Of a DNA stretch of 40,926 nucleotides, positions 34,016 to 40,926 are shown in pieces. The position numbers were made by a program, and so were the translations under genes. The notes beneath the pieces were generated by a model, which searched no databases, was not told the origin of the DNA, and saw nothing but the letters and a program-made list of their open reading frames with translations. Position 1 is the stretch's first letter, and each line of letters starts with the position of its first letter. The stretch comes from Campylobacteraceae bacterium (GTDB lineage Bacteria; Campylobacterota; Campylobacteria; Campylobacterales; Sulfurovaceae), in NCBI GenBank assembly GCA_026986355.1, contig JALSOO010000105.1:1-40926 (forward strand), read 5' to 3'.

Positions 34016-34810
34016 CTACTTTCTATCTTCTGCTGGTTTTACACCATCAGCTTCTTGATAATCAACCAAGAACGTTTTAGAGTACTCAATTGCTGTTTTA
34101 GTTTCGCCTTGTGAAATATCTGCACCAAACTCAACCTCATATCCTACTCTTGAGAATCGTTTTGTGTCGTGTCTATCGACTCTAGCAGGGTCTCTATTTT
34201 CTGGTCCAATAGCTTCACGAGCATCTTTTCCAAATATCCTATCTACCTCATACCATGAAGCAAACTCATCTCCTTGTAGAGGATAAGTTTTAAGAAGTGG
34301 ATATCCTTCCCAATCATCTGGCATCAAAATTCTTCTCATATATGGGTGGTTATTTGATACAATCCCAAACATATCAAACATCTCACGCTCTGCAAAGTTA
34401 GCAGATTTGTAGAGAGGAACAACAGACTCCACAGCTACCCCCTGCTCTATTCTCATTACTAGACGCATTCTTTTAACATCTTTAAGATTTAACATCTGAT
34501 AAAAGACCTCAAAGTTCCCATCTTTTGCCAAGTAATCTACAGCACTCATCTCTGTAAGTTGAGCATAGCCACACTCATTTTTTAAAATCTCTAAAGCTTT
34601 AAAGTTATCTTCGTGATTAATCTCCACAATCATAGAGCCTAATTGTATCTCTGCTCTATTTACTTCAACTTTAGAACTTAAAATCTCTAAATGCTTTACA
34701 AATACCTCATCACTACTCACATCTTCTCTAGGAGTTGATGGAACAACATGGTATCTATCCGTATAGTATGCTTTGCCTTGAACATTATCTTTTGGTACAT
34801 ATTTTCTCAT
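34016..34810 (-). CDS. nuoC: NADH-quinone oxidoreductase subunit C
   Basis: The 264-residue protein ends in the conserved 30-kDa subunit block [38 protein letters not shown]. The N-terminal ~60 residues ([20 protein letters not shown]) extend beyond the minimal family domain, as is common in Campylobacterota. It is structural, binding NuoD and NuoI. The ATG overlaps the nuoB stop (TAATG). Confidence 0.94.
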   Translation of the reverse strand: MRKYVPKDNVQGKAYYTDRYHVVPSTPREDVSSDEVFVKHLEILSSKVEVNRAEIQLGSMIVEINHEDNFKALEILKNECGYAQLTEMSAVDYLAKDGNFEVFYQMLNLKDVKRMRLVMRIEQGVAVESVVPLYKSANFAEREMFDMFGIVSNNHPYMRRILMPDDWEGYPLLKTYPLQGDEFASWYEVDRIFGKDAREAIGPENRDPARVDRHDTKRFSRVGYEVEFGADISQGETKTAIEYSKTFLVDYQEADGVKPAEDRK

Positions 34811-35328
34811 TATATTAACCTTAAGTTCTGTTTTTTATTATTGTTCATATTTGCTGACTCTCTTCTAATCTTCTTTTGAAGCATCATCAACGCATACTGT
34901 AAAGTTTCAGGACGAGGTGCACACCCAGGAAGATATATATCAACAGGAATAATTCTATCAACTCCTTGAACCGTAGCATAGGTATTAAACATACCACCTG
35001 TATTGGCACATGACCCCATAGAGATAACCCATTTTGGTTCTGTCATCTGGTCATAGAGTCGTCTAGCAAACTCCGAGTGCTTTTTAGAGAGTGTTCCTGC
35101 TAAAATCATAACATCTGATTGTCGTGGACTAGCTCTAAAGATAGTTCCCATTCTATCAAAGTCATAACGTGATGCACCAGATGCCATCATCTCAATAGCA
35201 CAACATGCTAATCCATAAGTTAAAGGCCAAAGTGAGTTACTTCGCCCCCAGTTAATTAAGTGGTCAACGGTAGTCAATGCTACAGGTAAGCCCCCAGATG
35301 AGGCGTAATTTACTTGATGCTGTGCCAT
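34810..35328 (-). CDS. nuoB: NADH-quinone oxidoreductase subunit B
   Basis: The 172-residue protein carries the N2 cluster ligands [10 protein letters not shown] (tandem Cys), [12 protein letters not shown] and [16 protein letters not shown]2 is the terminal [4Fe-4S] cluster that reduces the quinone. The gene overlaps nuoA by 19 bases, so the two are probably translationally coupled. Nothing is unusual. Confidence 0.96.
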   Translation of the reverse strand: MAQHQVNYASSGGLPVALTTVDHLINWGRSNSLWPLTYGLACCAIEMMASGASRYDFDRMGTIFRASPRQSDVMILAGTLSKKHSEFARRLYDQMTEPKWVISMGSCANTGGMFNTYATVQGVDRIIPVDIYLPGCAPRPETLQYALMMLQKKIRRESANMNNNKKQNLRLI

Positions 35329-35699
35329 TCAAGTGCTCCTTTTTTCCATGCGTAAATAAATCCAATTGTTAAAAGTAATATAAACAAAACCATCTCTGTA
35401 AATCCGAACCAACCAAGTAGTTTAAAATCAATAGCCCAAGGGAACATAAAGATTATCTCTACATCAAATAGAATAAATAGAAGTGCTATAAGATAAAATT
35501 GAGTCGAAATAGTATTCGGCTGTTTTGTTACCTCTGGTCCACACTCATAGATGGTTAGCTTCAACTTTTCAGTATCGAGCTTTGCTAATTTCCTACTTAC
35601 AAATCGTGCAGCCATTAATGTTGCATTAAATGCTAATACTGTCACAACAAACAAGAAGAAAATACCTAGATAGGGGTGTTCGTTAATCACATGAGTCAT
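35310..35699 (-). CDS. nuoA: NADH-quinone oxidoreductase subunit A
   Basis: The 129-residue subunit has three membrane helices and the signature [13 protein letters not shown], followed by [20 protein letters not shown] with the conserved acidic residues of the second helix. It is the first gene of the operon; AAGGAG lies five bases before the ATG. The upstream 250-bp gap should hold the operon promoter. Confidence 0.95.
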   Translation of the reverse strand: MTHVINEHPYLGIFFLFVVTVLAFNATLMAARFVSRKLAKLDTEKLKLTIYECGPEVTKQPNTISTQFYLIALLFILFDVEIIFMFPWAIDFKLLGWFGFTEMVLFILLLTIGFIYAWKKGALEWHSIK

Positions 35700-35717
35700 T
35701 AGAACTCCTTTTTTTCA

Positions 35718-35763
35718 AGATGTTATTCTATGTTACTATTTTTCACAAAAAAGTGAGAAATAG
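35718..35763 (-). promoter_or_regulatory. Candidate nuo operon promoter with an inverted repeat
   Basis: On the minus strand TAGAAT (35730-35725) could be a -10 box for nuoA. Just upstream, in the -35 area, lies an 11-bp near-perfect inverted repeat (CTATTTTTCAC at 35736-35746 and GTGAGAAATAG at 35753-35763, one G-T pair). Its place is right for a repressor or activator site. The transcription start is not determinable by reading alone. Confidence 0.3.
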
Positions 35764-35837
35764 AAGAATATTACATTTATAGTATCTAAAATTGATTAAG
35801 ATAGATTGTCTATTTAGCGTGTTTTAAAAGTAGTATA

Positions 35838-35866
35838 AAGCTTTGTAACTAAGTGTTACAAAGCTT
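35838..35866 (-). terminator. Hairpin terminator downstream of miaA
   Basis: AAGCTTTGTAAC, loop TAAGT, GTTACAAAGCTT is a perfect 12-bp stem. It follows miaA on the minus strand, and continues with TTTATACTACTTTT, a moderate T tract. It separates miaA transcription from nuo. Confidence 0.55.
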
Positions 35867-35949
35867 ATTTTAAGATAGAAGAGATATTAGAAATATAGTT
35901 AACTATAACAAATCTTTATAAAAAAATTTCAACTATATTAATATAGATT

Positions 35950-36846
35950 TTATTTGAGTAGAAGATTTTCTAATTCATGTAGAGGTAGAGAGACTTTATC
36001 CTTAAATTTTGAATTATTAAATGTACGTTGACGTTTGGCTAACTGTGTTGTATGGGTGATTATCTTGGTTTTCATCTCAAACTTTGTATCGTATCCATCG
36101 AGATAACTCAAAACCTCTTTGATACCGATTGAACGCATAGGATTTGGTTTACGAGAGTAGTTTTTTTCTAAATAAAAGACTTCATCTATCAATCCTGCTT
36201 TTAGCATATTAGAAGTGCGTCTTGTGATACGTTTTCTAAGAGTATCTCTATCTACATCAATCTCATAGATAGGAGGTCTCTCCTCTATTATTGGTTTTGG
36301 AGGATTGGCACTGAAATATTCAGTAGGGGTCATTCCTGTCTCAAAATATAGATTTAACATCTTTTCAAGTCGATAACGGTCATGAATAGTTATCCTTTTT
36401 AGATACTCTTTATCCTTGTCATATAAAAATTTATGTGCCTCCTCTACATTTTGCAATAAAGCGTTACTCTTTTGCTTCGTTTTCCAAGATATAGAAGGCA
36501 GTTGAGATATTCCCTCAAGAAGCATATTGAGATAAAAACTTGTACCACCTACAATAATCAAATTTTTATTATGCTCTATTGCACTCTTTTTAGCACTATT
36601 ATAAAGTTCAATAAAGGTAGTTACATCAAAAGGCTCATCAGGGAAGATAACATCAACTCCAAAATGTTTAATCTTATGACGCTCCTCTAAAGAGGGTTTT
36701 GCCGAAGCGATATTAATCTCTTTATAGATAGATAAAGAGTCTAATGAGAGGATATAGGCATTTCTCTCTTCTGCTAATTTAATAGCCAAAGAACTTTTAC
36801 CTGAAGCCGTAGCTCCAATTAATGCTACCTGTTTAAAATCACTCAT
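35950..36846 (-). CDS. miaA: tRNA dimethylallyltransferase
   Basis: The 298-residue protein begins VALIGATASGKSSLAIKLAE, the MiaA P-loop. It then has LSLDSLSIYKEINIASAKPS (the usual D-S-x-Q-x-Y segment, here with Leu-Ser-Ile-Tyr), HFGVDVIFPDEPFDVT, IIVGGTSFYLNMLLEGI (the conserved GGTG/S-x-Y motif) and the C-terminal QLAKRQRTF, a strong family signature. It transfers dimethylallyl to A37 of tRNAs reading UNN codons. Length is close to the family norm. GAGGAATAG before the ATG is a good ribosome binding site. It stands alone, divergent from pssA. Confidence 0.95.
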   Translation of the reverse strand: MSDFKQVALIGATASGKSSLAIKLAEERNAYILSLDSLSIYKEINIASAKPSLEERHKIKHFGVDVIFPDEPFDVTTFIELYNSAKKSAIEHNKNLIIVGGTSFYLNMLLEGISQLPSISWKTKQKSNALLQNVEEAHKFLYDKDKEYLKRITIHDRYRLEKMLNLYFETGMTPTEYFSANPPKPIIEERPPIYEIDVDRDTLRKRITRRTSNMLKAGLIDEVFYLEKNYSRKPNPMRSIGIKEVLSYLDGYDTKFEMKTKIITHTTQLAKRQRTFNNSKFKDKVSLPLHELENLLLK

Positions 36847-37060
36847 TCTATTCCTCAGAGATATTTTTATAAAAAATTGAATAGAATTTTACCATACAAT
36901 TGTGTACTAATAATGTATCAAAAATAATATTTCTTTTTTAAAAATATTTTTAAATAAATAAAAATAAAAAGAGTTCTAAAATATTGGAAAAGCTCACAAT
37001 CTATATAAACAACTACTTATCACTAATAGGGTAAAATTACATTTTTTATAAAGGAAACAG
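36847..37060. promoter_or_regulatory. Divergent promoter region of miaA and pssA
   Basis: Plus strand: GGGTAAAATTAC gives a -10-like TAAAAT at 37032-37037, then AAAGGAAACAG before the pssA ATG. Minus strand: GGTAAAATTC gives a similar TAAAAT for miaA (about 36893-36888). The two boxes share the context GGTAAAATT. The middle is very AT-rich and shows no ORF or strong hairpin. Confidence 0.4.
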
Positions 37061-37612
37061 ATGTTATTTGATAAAAACAACCGTTTTAATTTAGCCAATT
37101 TGATTACATTTGCTAATATCTCTGCTGGATTAATTGCTATCCATTTTATCGTTCATGGGGACTACTTCACAGCTATTATTTTAGCATGGATTGGTGGGGC
37201 ATTGGATATTGCAGATGGAAAAGTTGCACGAAGATATAATCTATCTACCGAGTTTGGAATACAGGTAGACTCTTATGCTGATTTTATCTCTTTTGTGGTT
37301 ATGCCATCGTTTTTGCTCTATTATGCAATGACGGAACAAGCAACGATTCTACAAGAGTTAATCTTGGGATTGATTTTTCTCTTTTATATAATCTCGGGTC
37401 TTAGACGGTTGATTGAGTTTAATATGAAATCAGAAGAGGGAGAAGTAGCTAAGTTTTTTGAAGGTGTTCCTACCCCATTGGGTGCAATACTTCTTTGGAT
37501 TCTATATCTGATATTCTCTTATGGTATTATTGCTAATCCTTGGGTTATCTCTATCTTTGTAGCTATTATTGCTTGGTCATTGAATAGTAAAATAAAAATT
37601 CCTCACCCATAA
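37061..37612 (+). CDS. pssA: CDP-alcohol phosphatidyltransferase, probable CDP-diacylglycerol-serine O-phosphatidyltransferase
   Basis: The 183-residue membrane protein has the CDP-alcohol phosphatidyltransferase motif DG-x2-AR-x8-G-x3-D-x3-D, seen as ADGKVARRYN, then FGIQVDSYAD. It starts NLANLITFANISAGLIAIHF, with about five hydrophobic helices, and has EGVPTPLGA, which is characteristic of PssA. It should make phosphatidylserine, the precursor of phosphatidylethanolamine, in the inner membrane. It is shorter than the roughly 240-residue PssA I expect in Helicobacter and Campylobacter but close to the Bacillus type. It ends with a short basic tail (SKIKIPHP), so a late truncation is possible. 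It is followed after three bases by the prenyltransferase gene. Confidence 0.82.
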   Translation: MLFDKNNRFNLANLITFANISAGLIAIHFIVHGDYFTAIILAWIGGALDIADGKVARRYNLSTEFGIQVDSYADFISFVVMPSFLLYYAMTEQATILQELILGLIFLFYIISGLRRLIEFNMKSEEGEVAKFFEGVPTPLGAILLWILYLIFSYGIIANPWVISIFVAIIAWSLNSKIKIPHP

Positions 37613-37615
37613 GAT

Positions 37616-38470
37616 ATGAATAATATTAAAACAAAATTAGCCCATCTTTCTGAGATGGTTATGCTTAAACACTCTATTTTTTCACTACCTTTTATTTTTA
37701 TAGCTATGTTGGTTGCCTCTAATGGGTGGTTTGGCTGGAAACTTTTAGTTTTGGGTACATTAGCAGCTATATCAGCTAGAAATTTTGCAATGGGTGTAAA
37801 TCGTTATCTTGATAGAGATATTGATATATTAAATCCAAGAACCAAAGATAGACCATCTGTTGATGGACGGATAAGTAATCTTACAATGCAGATTTTTATA
37901 TTAGTAAATGGAGTTATCTTTATAGCTGTTGCATATTTTATTAATCCTTTGGCATTTAAACTCTCTTTTCCTATATTGGCTATACTTGGTGCATATACAC
38001 TATTTAAACGTTTCTCATCAATGGCACATCTTATTTTAGGCTTAACATTAGGATTAGCACCTATTGCAGGTGTAGTTGCTGTCTTGGGAGATATTACTAT
38101 ATGGTCACTCTATCTTGCAGGTGGCGTTCTCTTTTGGGTTGCAGGTTTTGATTTGCTCTACTCACTCCAAGATATTGAATTTGATAAGAAAAATGGATTA
38201 CACTCAATACCCTCACAATTTGGGGTAAAAAATACCATGCTTATTGCAAAACTGTTTCATACTATAACGATTATGTTGTGGGCTATGTTTGTTATTAGTG
38301 CAAACCTTGGAATTTGGGCATATATTGCAATCTTTCTAAGTGCTGTTATGCTAACCTATGAACACTATTTAGTAAATAGAGATTTTACAAAAATAGATAA
38401 AGCATTTTTTACGGTTAATGGTTACTTAGGAATAATGTTTTTTATATTAATAGTTTTGGAGGTAATATAA
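37616..38470 (+). CDS. mqnP: UbiA-family prenyltransferase, probable menaquinone (futalosine pathway) enzyme MqnP
   Basis: The 284-residue membrane protein has both aspartate-rich motifs of UbiA prenyltransferases: NRYLDRDIDILNPRTKDRP (NxxxDxxxD) and DLLYSLQDIEFDKKNGLHSI (DxxxD). About nine membrane helices fit the rest. The family joins a polyprenyl diphosphate to an aromatic acceptor. Campylobacterota use menaquinone made through futalosine, not ubiquinone, so MqnP is the likely role (known for the group, not shown here); databases often label it 4-hydroxybenzoate octaprenyltransferase. It is in an operon-like row with pssA and the next small gene, and no good separate promoter is visible. 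Confidence 0.85.
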   Translation: MNNIKTKLAHLSEMVMLKHSIFSLPFIFIAMLVASNGWFGWKLLVLGTLAAISARNFAMGVNRYLDRDIDILNPRTKDRPSVDGRISNLTMQIFILVNGVIFIAVAYFINPLAFKLSFPILAILGAYTLFKRFSSMAHLILGLTLGLAPIAGVVAVLGDITIWSLYLAGGVLFWVAGFDLLYSLQDIEFDKKNGLHSIPSQFGVKNTMLIAKLFHTITIMLWAMFVISANLGIWAYIAIFLSAVMLTYEHYLVNRDFTKIDKAFFTVNGYLGIMFFILIVLEVI

Positions 38471-38812
38471 ATGGGTGCTAATGAGTTACAGTTTATTTTT
38501 GCTCTATTCTCTTTTGTAGCAGTAATAGGAATTATATTTTATATTTTGATAGAGAAGACAAAAATAGAGAGTTTAGAAGAGAATATAGATATATTAAATC
38601 ACAATCTAATATCTCTACAAGAGTATATCTATGAATTAGAAGAGAAAATTGACAATATCAAAAAAATATCTCAAAAAGATGAAATAAAAGAGAAAATTAT
38701 AGAGATGTATAAAGATGGAAAAGATGTTCTTCTTATAGAAAATACACTTGGTGTATCCCGTGCTAAGGTAGAGATGGTGTTAAAATTTCATAAATTACAA
38801 ACAGAAAGATAA
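38471..38812 (+). CDS. Small membrane-anchored coiled-coil protein with C-terminal HTH-like segment
   Basis: The 113-residue protein has an N-terminal membrane helix (about 7-27, FIFALFSFVAVIGIIFYIL) and a charged helix of coiled-coil type (about 30-75). It ends with IIEMYKDGKDVLLIENTLGV then SRAKVEMVLKFH, which looks like a short helix-turn-helix (KxGKdxxxIAxxLGvSxxxVexxL). This resembles the DUF6115-type proteins of Campylobacterota; I am not certain of the number. It starts immediately after the mqnP stop (GGAGGTAATATAA overlaps the end of that gene). Function unknown: possibly a membrane-tethered DNA-binding or scaffolding protein. Confidence 0.65.
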   Translation: MGANELQFIFALFSFVAVIGIIFYILIEKTKIESLEENIDILNHNLISLQEYIYELEEKIDNIKKISQKDEIKEKIIEMYKDGKDVLLIENTLGVSRAKVEMVLKFHKLQTER

Positions 38813-38828
38813 AACCGTATCTTTTCTC

Positions 38829-38857
38829 TTGAAATTACAGCATAAATAAGCTATAAT
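38829..38857 (+). promoter_or_regulatory. sigma70 promoter of tRNA-Arg
   Basis: TTGAAA (38829-38834) and TATAAT (38852-38857) are separated by exactly 17 bases. Transcription would start near 38864, about 14 bases before the mature tRNA. Confidence 0.8.
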
Positions 38858-38877
38858 TTCAGCCTTTCAACATTGTT

Positions 38878-38954
38878 GCACTCATAGCTCAGCTGGATAG
38901 AGCATCGGTTTGCGGTACCGAAGGTCACAGGTTCGAATCCTGTTGGGTGTACCA
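38878..38954 (+). tRNA. tRNA-Arg, anticodon GCG, CCA encoded
   Basis: A full cloverleaf folds. The acceptor stem is GCACTCA/TGGGTGT with one G-T pair, the D arm is GCTC/GAGC, and the anticodon stem is TCGGT/ACCGA with loop TTGCGGT (anticodon GCG at 38912-38914). The T arm is ACAGG/CCTGT with TTCGAAT, the discriminator is A, and CCA is encoded. A20 in the D loop (GGAT) and C35 are arginine identity elements. GCG reads CGC and CGU by G-U wobble; most bacteria use ACG (inosine) here. Confidence 0.93.
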
Positions 38955-39026
38955 CACTTAAATCATAGAAAAAAGATGTTATACTAAAAGATTCTAATTT
39001 ACAAATGAACGGATTGAATCAAATAG

Positions 39027-40926
39027 ATGTTTAACCTCACTATATTTCAAAAAACAACTCTTATATTTTTCTCTGTATTTCTCTTTTTTATCTTCTATTT
39101 TATAGAAAGCTACTTCTATACAAAAAATAGTGATAAACAGATTAAGAATATACAAAATACCCTATTCCCAATTATTACAATTCACGATAAAAATATAAAA
39201 CTATTAGAAAATCTACAAGAGTCTTTTCAAAATATAATGGAAGAAGAGGAGATAGATAGATTAAAAAAAACCATTAATATTAAAGAAGAAATTTTAGATA
39301 ACTTATATAAAATTAAAAAAATTAAAGATATAGAATCAATAGATAGAGAGATTAAACTATTTAAAGAGTATTTTGACTACAACTATAATTTAGTAAAAAG
39401 AGTTATCGAAAATAATGATTCTATAGAGGATAATGCTCTAAAAGAAGTAAGAGTTTTATTAAAAAATGTCAAAGATATATTTAAATCTCAAAATGAGATT
39501 ATATCTAATCTATTTATAGATTCTCTAAATCAACTCTCGATAGATGCAAATAGATTTTTCTATTTTACTTTAATATGCTCTATTTTTAGTCTATTTATAG
39601 TCTTATCTGTTGCACTATATCTATATTTCTCAATTAAACGTAGATTTATGAAAATAACCTCTGCATTGGAGAATTTACGCACAGAAAAGCCTAATTTCAA
39701 TAGGAAAATGGTGGCAGAACAGAATGATGAGATAGGTAGATTGGTTGAAGGGTTTAATCATCTACAAGATAAATTCAAAAATCATAATAATAAACTATAT
39801 AGTATGAAGAAAAAAGCAGAAAAAAACTCTCAATTAAAATCTGAATTTTTAGCAAATATGTCTCATGAGATACGAACACCTATGAATGGGATTATTGGTA
39901 TGTGTTATCTAACACTAAAAACCGATTTGGATAGTAAACAGAGAGCTTATATAGAGAAGATTGATAACTCTGCAAAGATGCTACTTGCTATTATTAATGA
40001 TATTTTAGATGTATCCAAAATGGAGTCAGAAAAACTGATAATTGATAAACATAACTTTAATGTCTATAAGATGTTAAAAACATCTATGGATTTAGTACGA
40101 TTCAGTGCAAAAGAGAAAGGGTTAAAGATAACCTTGGATTATCCAAAAGAGTTACCCAAAAGACTCTATGGAGATAGTTTGCGAATATCACAAGTATTAA
40201 CCAATCTATTGTCTAATGCTGTTAAATTTACCAACAAAGGAGAAGTTGCACTATATATTAATAGAGTTAATAGTAAAAGATTTCGTTTTGAAGTCAAAGA
40301 TACAGGTAGAGGACTTAAAAAAGAGGAGCAGAAAAAACTCTTTAAACCTTTCTCTCAAGCTGATGGGAGTACCACTCGCAACTATGGAGGTACAGGTTTA
40401 GGGCTTACCATCTCTAAAAAGCTTGTCGAACTAATGAATGGTAAGATTTGGGTAGAGAGTGTATATCAAAAGGGGAGTAGCTTTATATTTGAGATTGAAC
40501 TCAAAGAGGTCAAAGAGAGTAAAGAGCATATTCCAGATTATGGTTATAGAGATACACAACCTATAGTTTTAGAAACTAATATAAATCTATTAAAAGAGAC
40601 AAAAATACTATTGGTAGAAGATAATAGTGTTAATCAAGAGATTATCAAAGGTCTATTGGAGAACTCTAATATAAAAATAGATATTGCAAATAATGGAGAA
40701 GAGGGTATAGCCTTATTTGAGAAAAACAGCTATGCTCTAATTCTGATGGATATACAGATGCCTGTTATGGACGGATATAAAGCTAGTAGAATTATTCGAC
40801 AAAAAGATAGAGATATTCCTATCATTGCACTATCAGCCAATGCGATGAAAGAGGATATGAAAAAGAGTAAAGCCCATGGTATGAACACTCATCTAAACAA
40901 ACCTATTGATGTAGAGAAACTATATA
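39027..40926 (+). CDS. Hybrid sensor histidine kinase, cut by the window edge
   Basis: This frame is open from 39027 to the end of the window (633 codons, no stop), so the ORF track missed it. It has an N-terminal membrane helix (about 10-26), a helical extracytoplasmic sensor region (about 27-182), a second helix (about 183-205) and a HAMP-like linker. HisKA follows with [10 protein letters not shown] (phospho-acceptor H280), then HATPase_c with N box [17 protein letters not shown] and [13 protein letters not shown]. The receiver domain begins at [10 protein letters not shown], with the phospho-acceptor in [10 protein letters not shown] (Asp575) and the conserved lysine in LNKPI. It probably continues into an Hpt or a second receiver domain outside the window. 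The in-frame TAG at 39024-39026 just before the ATG fixes the start, but the ribosome binding site is weak. The signal sensed is unknown. Confidence 0.92.
   Translation, partial: MFNLTIFQKTTLIFFSVFLFFIFYFIESYFYTKNSDKQIKNIQNTLFPIITIHDKNIKLLENLQESFQNIMEEEEIDRLKKTINIKEEILDNLYKIKKIKDIESIDREIKLFKEYFDYNYNLVKRVIENNDSIEDNALKEVRVLLKNVKDIFKSQNEIISNLFIDSLNQLSIDANRFFYFTLICSIFSLFIVLSVALYLYFSIKRRFMKITSALENLRTEKPNFNRKMVAEQNDEIGRLVEGFNHLQDKFKNHNNKLYSMKKKAEKNSQLKSEFLANMSHEIRTPMNGIIGMCYLTLKTDLDSKQRAYIEKIDNSAKMLLAIINDILDVSKMESEKLIIDKHNFNVYKMLKTSMDLVRFSAKEKGLKITLDYPKELPKRLYGDSLRISQVLTNLLSNAVKFTNKGEVALYINRVNSKRFRFEVKDTGRGLKKEEQKKLFKPFSQADGSTTRNYGGTGLGLTISKKLVELMNGKIWVESVYQKGSSFIFEIELKEVKESKEHIPDYGYRDTQPIVLETNINLLKETKILLVEDNSVNQEIIKGLLENSNIKIDIANNGEEGIALFEKNSYALILMDIQMPVMDGYKASRIIRQKDRDIPIIALSANAMKEDMKKSKAHGMNTHLNKPIDVEKLY

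Noticed and set aside
37061-37612. pssA as a pseudogene because it is short
   Set aside because: The catalytic motif is complete, the ribosome binding site is strong, and similar-length PssA proteins exist, so I kept it as intact with a note.
40216-40401. 61-codon plus-strand ORF near the right end
   Set aside because: Lies in another frame within the ATPase domain of the histidine kinase, which has all its motifs.

Overview
The window is AT-rich DNA from the chromosome of a Campylobacterota (epsilonproteobacterial) bacterium, most likely a free-living Sulfurovum/Sulfurimonas-like organism. Reasons: complex I has a Helicobacter/Campylobacter-style small NuoE substitute and no NADH-binding NuoF; a UbiA-type prenyltransferase of the kind used for menaquinone (MqnP) sits next to pssA; and the proteins look campylobacterotal throughout. 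The genus is an inference and was not searched.

Layout. (1) 1-600: a scarred edge holding the first ~60 codons of an ABC exporter gene joined to the last codons of a REP-associated (RAYT) type transposase, then a 12-bp tandem repeat. (2) 602-3029, plus strand: a secreted NUC1-type nuclease lipoprotein and a Wzz-like chain-length protein. (3) 14377 down to 3030, minus strand: a compact surface-polysaccharide cluster. It contains a large secreted lamin-tail-like/beta-propeller protein, a Wzx flippase, a small P-loop kinase, a Wzy-like polymerase, a nucleotidyltransferase/kinase fusion, a GT4 glycosyltransferase, an aminotransferase, a 4,6-dehydratase and an initiating phosphoglycosyl transferase. 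The stop codons of wzz and the last gene abut inside a shared hairpin. (4) 16624-14484, minus: a two-gene gluconate-dehydrogenase-like GMC oxidoreductase, preceded by a perfect 13-bp inverted repeat covering its probable -10 and ribosome binding site. A 28-codon small ORF with an excellent ribosome binding site lies upstream of it. (5) 17689-16853, minus: a YihY/BrkB membrane protein. (6) 35699-17857, minus: a complete 15-gene nuo operon, nuoA-B-C-D, NuoE-like, NuoF substitute, NuoG1, NuoG2, nuoH-I-J-K-L-M-N. (7) 36846-35950, minus: miaA. (8) 37061-38812, plus: pssA, mqnP and a small membrane/coiled-coil/HTH protein, followed by tRNA-Arg(GCG) with a textbook promoter. (9) 39027 to the right edge, plus: a truncated hybrid histidine kinase, which the ORF track missed because it has no stop inside the window.

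The most interesting part is the electron-input end of complex I. NuoE is replaced by a ~75-residue HP1264-like domain carrying a TolA-like Lys/Ala/Glu helix built from three exact-period 72-bp repeats and a histone-H1-like basic tail. NuoF has lost its FMN/NADH fold; only a NuoF C-terminal-like cluster region remains, fused to a GltD/NfnL-like FAD oxidoreductase. NuoG is present twice with different iron-sulfur cluster sets. Together these suggest a complex I variant fed by an electron donor other than NADH through the classical FMN site. The polysaccharide genes can plausibly make UDP-4-amino-4,6-dideoxy-HexNAc, load a sugar phosphate on undecaprenyl phosphate, extend it, flip it and polymerise it, with the nuclease and lamin-tail protein as exported companions.
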